DNA of 64,000 nucleotides from Oceanospirillaceae bacterium (GTDB lineage Bacteria > Pseudomonadota > Gammaproteobacteria > Pseudomonadales > Balneatricaceae), in contig JABGSN010000042.1 in assembly GCA_018647765.1 (NCBI GenBank), forward strand, positions 40,663-104,662. Direction: 5' to 3'. The translations under genes and the position numbers were made by a program. The notes beneath the pieces are model-generated. The model worked only from the letters and a program-made list of their open reading frames with translations, did no database searches and was not told the origin of the DNA. Positions 60,557 to 64,000 of this stretch are shown here, piece after piece. Numbering within the stretch: the stretch's first letter is position 1; each line of letters starts with the position of its first letter.

Positions 60557-61696
60557 CTATTTAATGGCCTGTTTGTAGGCAGCTAACACCATACCGTGGA
60601 AATGATGCACAGCATGCTCACTCATGCCGTGCTCGCCGTCTGGGTTAGCCATTATGCGGCCCGACTGGAACGCTGGCGTGTTCATGCCACGCTGAACACT
60701 TTCTACCAAATTAATGTCCTCAACCTGTAACACCTCATCGATAAACTTGAGCGCCTCTTGTTCGGCCTCGGTGACATCCGCCGTCTCAAAATAAATATCG
60801 AATTCTTCGTAGGTTTCTTCCGCACCTGCTGGGCTGAACCGCCACACCATAAAATTGCCTCGGCCTGGGTATCGCATCAGCGCAATGTTGGGCCACAAAT
60901 ACCACACCGCATGGTCTATAACCGCTGCGTCATCAATATTGTAAGCAGCGTTGCCCGTCAGTTTAGCTTTAGCCAAGTGGCTCGAGTAAATGCCATGGGT
61001 TTTAACCTTATAGGTTTGCATATCCACCAAACTAACAAAGTCTTTATGGGCCGCTGGGCAGTGGTAACACTCCAAAAAATTGTCGGTGACCGCTTTCCAG
61101 TTGGCCTTAATCTTATACGACAAACGCGTCGCATAAGTTAGCCTGCTTAGGTCCGGTGCATAGGCCATAATCTCACACGCTAGATTACCGGTTTGACTTG
61201 CCAAGGATGCAGTTCCAGCATCTAAATTGACAAACACCAAGTGACAAAACACCTCCACTTTAACCTGATCAAGGCACACTTGTTCGGCCTCAAAATTGTC
61301 AATGAGTTTGGAGCGTGGCGCCGCTAACAACTGGCCTTTTAGGTCATAATTCCATGAATGATAAGGACACACGATTTTAGCCATGTTGCCCTGCCCTTCG
61401 GCTAACAAATGCCCACGGTGTTTACATACATTGTAAAAAGCTTGTAGTTCGCCTTCTTGGTTACGTACCACTAAAATCGGCTGGCCTGCAACGTCTTGAG
61501 CCACGTAATCACCGGCATGCTGCAGTGCCTCTTCGTGGCAAATAAACTGCCAACATTTGGCAAATACATGCTCTTTTTCGATGGTTTGGTATTTACTATC
61601 AATGTAACACTGAGAGCCCAAAGACCAAGACTCACAAGGGTTTTCTGTATAACCTAATGCAGCTGCATCAAATTCTAACTGGGTTAAAGAAGCCAT
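60557..61696 (-). CDS. Rieske non-heme iron oxygenase, alpha subunit (GbcA/choline monooxygenase-like)
   Basis: A 379-residue ring-hydroxylating-type oxygenase. The Rieske cluster ligands are Cys91, His93, Cys110 and His113 (CKHRGH...CPYHSW). The mononuclear iron site is His212 and His217 in NFLECYHCPAAH with Asp205 as the bridging acid; Asp327 is a candidate third ligand. The NFLECYHCP form is typical of enzymes acting on quaternary ammonium compounds such as glycine betaine or choline. No ferredoxin or reductase gene is adjacent, so electrons must come from elsewhere. It lies 20 bases after an SDR gene; GAGG precedes the start. Confidence 0.88.
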   Translation of the reverse strand: MASLTQLEFDAAALGYTENPCESWSLGSQCYIDSKYQTIEKEHVFAKCWQFICHEEALQHAGDYVAQDVAGQPILVVRNQEGELQAFYNVCKHRGHLLAEGQGNMAKIVCPYHSWNYDLKGQLLAAPRSKLIDNFEAEQVCLDQVKVEVFCHLVFVNLDAGTASLASQTGNLACEIMAYAPDLSRLTYATRLSYKIKANWKAVTDNFLECYHCPAAHKDFVSLVDMQTYKVKTHGIYSSHLAKAKLTGNAAYNIDDAAVIDHAVWYLWPNIALMRYPGRGNFMVWRFSPAGAEETYEEFDIYFETADVTEAEQEALKFIDEVLQVEDINLVESVQRGMNTPAFQSGRIMANPDGEHGMSEHAVHHFHGMVLAAYKQAIK

Positions 61697-61716
61697 ACGC
61701 TAATCCTCGACTATTA

Positions 61717-62469
61717 TTAAAACAAACTGGGATTTAACGGTGACGCGGCGGTTAAACCGCCATCTACCGTAAACAACTGGCCGGTCACAAATTGTGATTC
61801 TCTACCCGCTAGCCACAGTGCCATGTTGGCGATATCTGCAGGTGTACCAAAGCGCCCTGTGGGGTGTCGAGCCAATGCATCCTGCTTCGCCGCAGCGGGG
61901 TTGCTTGCAACGGCAAATGCGCTATCAGACATGGCTGTCATAATCCAACCGGGGCAAATGGCGTTGCATCGTACGTTAGGGCCATGATCCACCGCCACAG
62001 AGCGCGTTAGGCCATGCACAAAGGCTTTGGAGGCGTTATACAACGCCAAGCCTGGGTCTGCTGTACTGCCCGACACAGAACCCATATTGATGATAGAACC
62101 GCTACTTGTCATAATGGGCAACAAACTACGAATAGCATTAAACACACCCTTCGCATTAGCTCCCATCAACAGATCCCAATCTTCATCGCTGGTATCAACT
62201 AAGGTTTTTTCTATTTGCACACCGGCGTTATTAACCAAAACATCTAATGCACTGTAGTGAGTGACGACATGGTTTTTGAGTTTAGCCATCTGCTTCGTAC
62301 AACTCACGTCGGCCTGTACCCAATCGATATTGGGCGCCATATTGCTAGGCCTAGCGCCTCTACCACAAGTCACCACTTTGGCACCTTCTAATTCAAAACG
62401 CTGGACTATGGCCGCGCCAATACCTTGGCGACCACCGGTCACTAATGCTACTTTACCCTCTAGCTGCAT
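61717..62469 (-). CDS. Short-chain dehydrogenase/reductase (second of two)
   Basis: A 250-residue classical SDR: TGGRQGIG (11-18), NNAG near 80, catalytic Ser131, Tyr144 and Lys148 (YNASK), ending in TGQLFTVDGGLTA. The ATG at 62469 has GGAGG five to six bases upstream; the frame continues to 62529 only by overlapping the upstream SDR. NNAGVQIEKT and TADPGLALYNASK resemble the neighbouring SDR closely enough to suggest tandem paralogues. The substrate is unknown, presumably an alcohol intermediate of the pathway encoded by the operon. Confidence 0.87.
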   Translation of the reverse strand: MQLEGKVALVTGGRQGIGAAIVQRFELEGAKVVTCGRGARPSNMAPNIDWVQADVSCTKQMAKLKNHVVTHYSALDVLVNNAGVQIEKTLVDTSDEDWDLLMGANAKGVFNAIRSLLPIMTSSGSIINMGSVSGSTADPGLALYNASKAFVHGLTRSVAVDHGPNVRCNAICPGWIMTAMSDSAFAVASNPAAAKQDALARHPTGRFGTPADIANMALWLAGRESQFVTGQLFTVDGGLTAASPLNPSLF

Positions 62470-62477
62470 ACCGCCTC

Positions 62478-63257
62478 CTATAACTTCATCTGCTGAACTT
62501 GAGCGGTCAGACCGCCATCCAACACCCACAAGGCACCGGAGGCATAACGGGCTTCATCACCCGCTAACCAGTTGACCAAATTGGCCATGTCATCTGGCGT
62601 GCCATATCGACGTAACGGATGAATATCTCGAACTTCTTGCTTCAGGCTTTCGATGTCACCACTGTCGCCAAAAAAGTTCTCCAACATAGGCGTGGCCACA
62701 AAACCCGGACAAATGGCATTAACACGAATGTTTTCCTTACCATAATCACAGGCCATAGCCTTAGTAAGCGCATGTACCGCGCCTTTGGTAGCACAGTAGG
62801 CGGCTAAACTTGGGTCGGCTATAAAGCCATCGTAAGAGCCAAAATTAATAATGGAGCCTGCGCCTTTTTTGCGCATCAGTGGCACACCGTACTTACTGGT
62901 TAAAAACGTGCCGGTAACGTTAATTGCAAAAATCCGCTGCCATTCATCAAGGGATGTTTCCTCAATGGTTTTTTCGATTTCGATACCGGCCGCATTCACC
63001 AGTACATCTAAATGACCAAATTTCTGCACCACAAATGCCATTAAGTCCTGCGCACTTTGCTCGCTCGTCACATCATGGTAAAAATAGTACACAGACGCTT
63101 GCAACGCCTCTGGCATGGGTGCCACGTCCGCGGCGATAACTTGGGCACCCTCATTGGTGAAACGTCTACATATAGCCTGGCCAATACCACCGCAACCGCC
63201 CGTCACCACCGCCACACGTCTCTTTAAATGCTCGGTAAAAATCTTTTCATCAGCCAT
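62478..63257 (-). CDS. Short-chain dehydrogenase/reductase (first of two)
   Basis: A 259-residue classical SDR: TGGCGGIG (19-26), NAAG near 88, catalytic Ser141, Tyr154 and Lys158 (YCATK), and the C-terminal WVLDGGLTA. It is the first gene of the operon, with eight bases to the next SDR. The shared IEKT and ADPSLAAY motifs mark it as a paralogue of that gene. The gap to the tmRNA promoter (63258-63379) contains an inverted repeat. Confidence 0.87.
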   Translation of the reverse strand: MADEKIFTEHLKRRVAVVTGGCGGIGQAICRRFTNEGAQVIAADVAPMPEALQASVYYFYHDVTSEQSAQDLMAFVVQKFGHLDVLVNAAGIEIEKTIEETSLDEWQRIFAINVTGTFLTSKYGVPLMRKKGAGSIINFGSYDGFIADPSLAAYCATKGAVHALTKAMACDYGKENIRVNAICPGFVATPMLENFFGDSGDIESLKQEVRDIHPLRRYGTPDDMANLVNWLAGDEARYASGALWVLDGGLTAQVQQMKL

Positions 63258-63293
63258 ATGGTCCTTCCTTTTGCAATATTACTTTCCATTTTC

Positions 63294-63308
63294 AACCGTC
63301 GGCCGGTT
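63294..63308. promoter_or_regulatory. Inverted repeat upstream of the four-gene operon
   Basis: AACCG and CGGTT arms flank TCGGC, about 37 bases before the first SDR start codon. A dyad here could be the operator of a local regulator or only a short hairpin. No regulator gene is adjacent. The remainder of 63258-63379 shows no gene. Confidence 0.3.
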
Positions 63309-63379
63309 TTTATTCTACCTTTTTACGACTATAGCTTGAGCTTATTCGCCAAACCCAGCAATTGTATTTAGCAGGTTTG

Positions 63380-63409
63380 CCGACATTATTGATATATTGC
63401 TGATATAAT
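63380..63409 (+). promoter_or_regulatory. tmRNA promoter
   Basis: A perfect -10 TATAAT (63404-63409) lies about 12 bases before the tmRNA 5' end. CCGACA (63380-63385), 18 bases upstream, matches four of six -35 positions. Confidence 0.6.
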
Positions 63410-63421
63410 TAGGTTTACTAC

Positions 63422-63776
63422 GGGGATGACTGGATTCGACGTTGGTTACAAACCCTGAGGTGCATGTCGAGAATGTAAGGTTTCTCGTAAATCCCACCTT
63501 GCAAAAGTTATAGTCGCAAACGACGAAAACTACGCACTAGCGGCCTAAATCCCGCTTACACTGATCACCAGATGCCTGTAAATGGTTGTGAAGTGGCTCG
63601 CAGAACAGGATCGTGTGGACTCCTCGCTCGTGGAGAAAGCCCTAAAACTAATCGAGATCGCCTTATGCTCCCTGACACTTGGGCCGCGGTAGGTTAAAAC
63701 AATTAAGTGATCTAAGCATGTAGAGCCAATGGCAGAGGACTGGCGGACGGGGGTTCGACTCCCCCCATCTCCACCA
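63422..63776 (+). ncRNA. ssrA: Transfer-messenger RNA (tmRNA)
   Basis: A 355-base one-piece tmRNA. The 5' GGGGATGACTGGATTCGACG and the 3' T-arm GGGGGTTCGACTCCCCCC with CATCTCCACCA close the tRNA-like domain, including G3-U70-type alanine identity (GGGGAUG / CAUCUCC). The tag frame at 63516-63548 reads ANDENYALAA then TAA, giving the E. coli tag AANDENYALAA after the charged Ala. SmpB is encoded 3.8 kb upstream. Confidence 0.98.
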
Positions 63777-63814
63777 CATACGAGTTTCAACAAGAACAGC
63801 TGAGACTCAATTAT

Positions 63815-63856
63815 AGCCCTAACACCCCATTAAACAAGGTGTTGGGGCTTTTTTAT
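63815..63856 (+). terminator. tmRNA terminator
   Basis: The arms AGCCCTAACACC and GGTGTTGGGGCT pair with one G-U around an 11-base loop and are followed by TTTTTTAT, 39 bases beyond the tmRNA 3' end. Confidence 0.85.
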
Positions 63857-64000
63857 GCCTGAATATTGCCCCATAGAGGCTTTTGCCGTAGCATAGAATC
63901 CCAATCTTTTTGGCACCCCTTTAGGACCCCTGGGACCAATAATCAAAAGTCAGGGTACCTAAAACAAGGGAGATGGACGACCGAGGTTACCTATGCCTAG
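63857..64000 (+). other. Region after tmRNA, possible island left edge with gene start at 63993
   Basis: This stretch has no complete gene. An imperfect inverted repeat GGACCC-ct-GGGACC lies near 63923. At the very end GAGG is followed six bases later by ATGCCTAG (from 63993), which could start a protein beginning Met-Pro. The 3' end of ssrA is a common attachment site and tyrosine integrases often begin nearby, but the coding sequence is outside the window. Confidence 0.25.

Noticed and set aside
63545..63793. Minus-strand 82-codon frame over tmRNA
   Set aside because: GDGGSRTPVRQ is the usual false translation of tmRNA or tRNA antisense.

Overview
The window is chromosomal DNA from a gammaproteobacterium, probably a marine member of the Pseudomonadales/Oceanospirillales neighbourhood. 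This rests on gene order and protein similarity recalled from memory, not on a search. Two conserved blocks familiar from Pseudomonas and E. coli are joined here. One runs argA, ilvD, folA-thyA-lgt, ptsP-rppH, ubiI-ubiH-pepP-ygfB, zapA, 6S RNA, ilvA, rpiA, serA. The other runs pnp-rpsO-truB-rbfA-infB-nusA-rimP-metY, leuU-secG-tpiA-glmM-folP-ftsH-rlmE, yhbY, greA-carB-carA-dapB-dnaJ-dnaK-grpE, recN, fur, bamE, rnfH-ratA, smpB, ssrA.

Region 1-25.3 kb: a histidine kinase cut by the left edge, amino-acid biosynthesis (argA, ilvD, ilvA, serA), folate/thymidylate genes, lipoprotein maturation (lgt), the nitrogen-type phosphotransferase enzyme PtsP with RppH, ubiquinone hydroxylases with PepP, cell-division genes, 6S RNA, and a CpxRA two-component system. 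The CpxRA system sits directly 3' of 6S RNA, with a textbook CpxR box in its upstream region.

Region 25.4-34.3 kb: the transcription/translation operon metY-rimP-nusA-infB-rbfA-truB-rpsO-pnp on the minus strand, with terminators and structured leaders.

Region 34.4-38.85 kb: an accessory stretch between the two tRNA genes that flank this junction (initiator tRNA and tRNA-Leu). It holds one intact flavoenzyme (old-yellow-enzyme barrel plus 4Fe-4S plus FAD/NAD domain), an intact glyoxalase-I-like gene, and at least two gene relics: a truncated peptide-type ABC ATPase and a Kef-type antiporter broken by a 5' truncation, a frameshift and a nonsense codon.

Region 39.0-59.6 kb: housekeeping genes for glycolysis, peptidoglycan precursors, folate, FtsH, RNA modification, pyrimidine/arginine and lysine synthesis, the DnaK chaperone system with sigma-32-type promoters, RecN with tandem LexA boxes, Fur, outer-membrane assembly and SmpB. 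Fur lacks several conserved metal ligands.

Region 59.6-64.0 kb: a tight four-gene oxidative catabolic operon (two paralogous short-chain dehydrogenases, a Rieske oxygenase, a carnitine-dehydrogenase-like enzyme) lies between smpB and the tmRNA gene. After tmRNA the last 140 bases end with a ribosome-binding site and ATG that may begin an integrase of an ssrA-linked island. The four-gene operon is the best candidate for an undescribed system. No CRISPR array, insertion sequence, phage gene or rRNA gene was seen.
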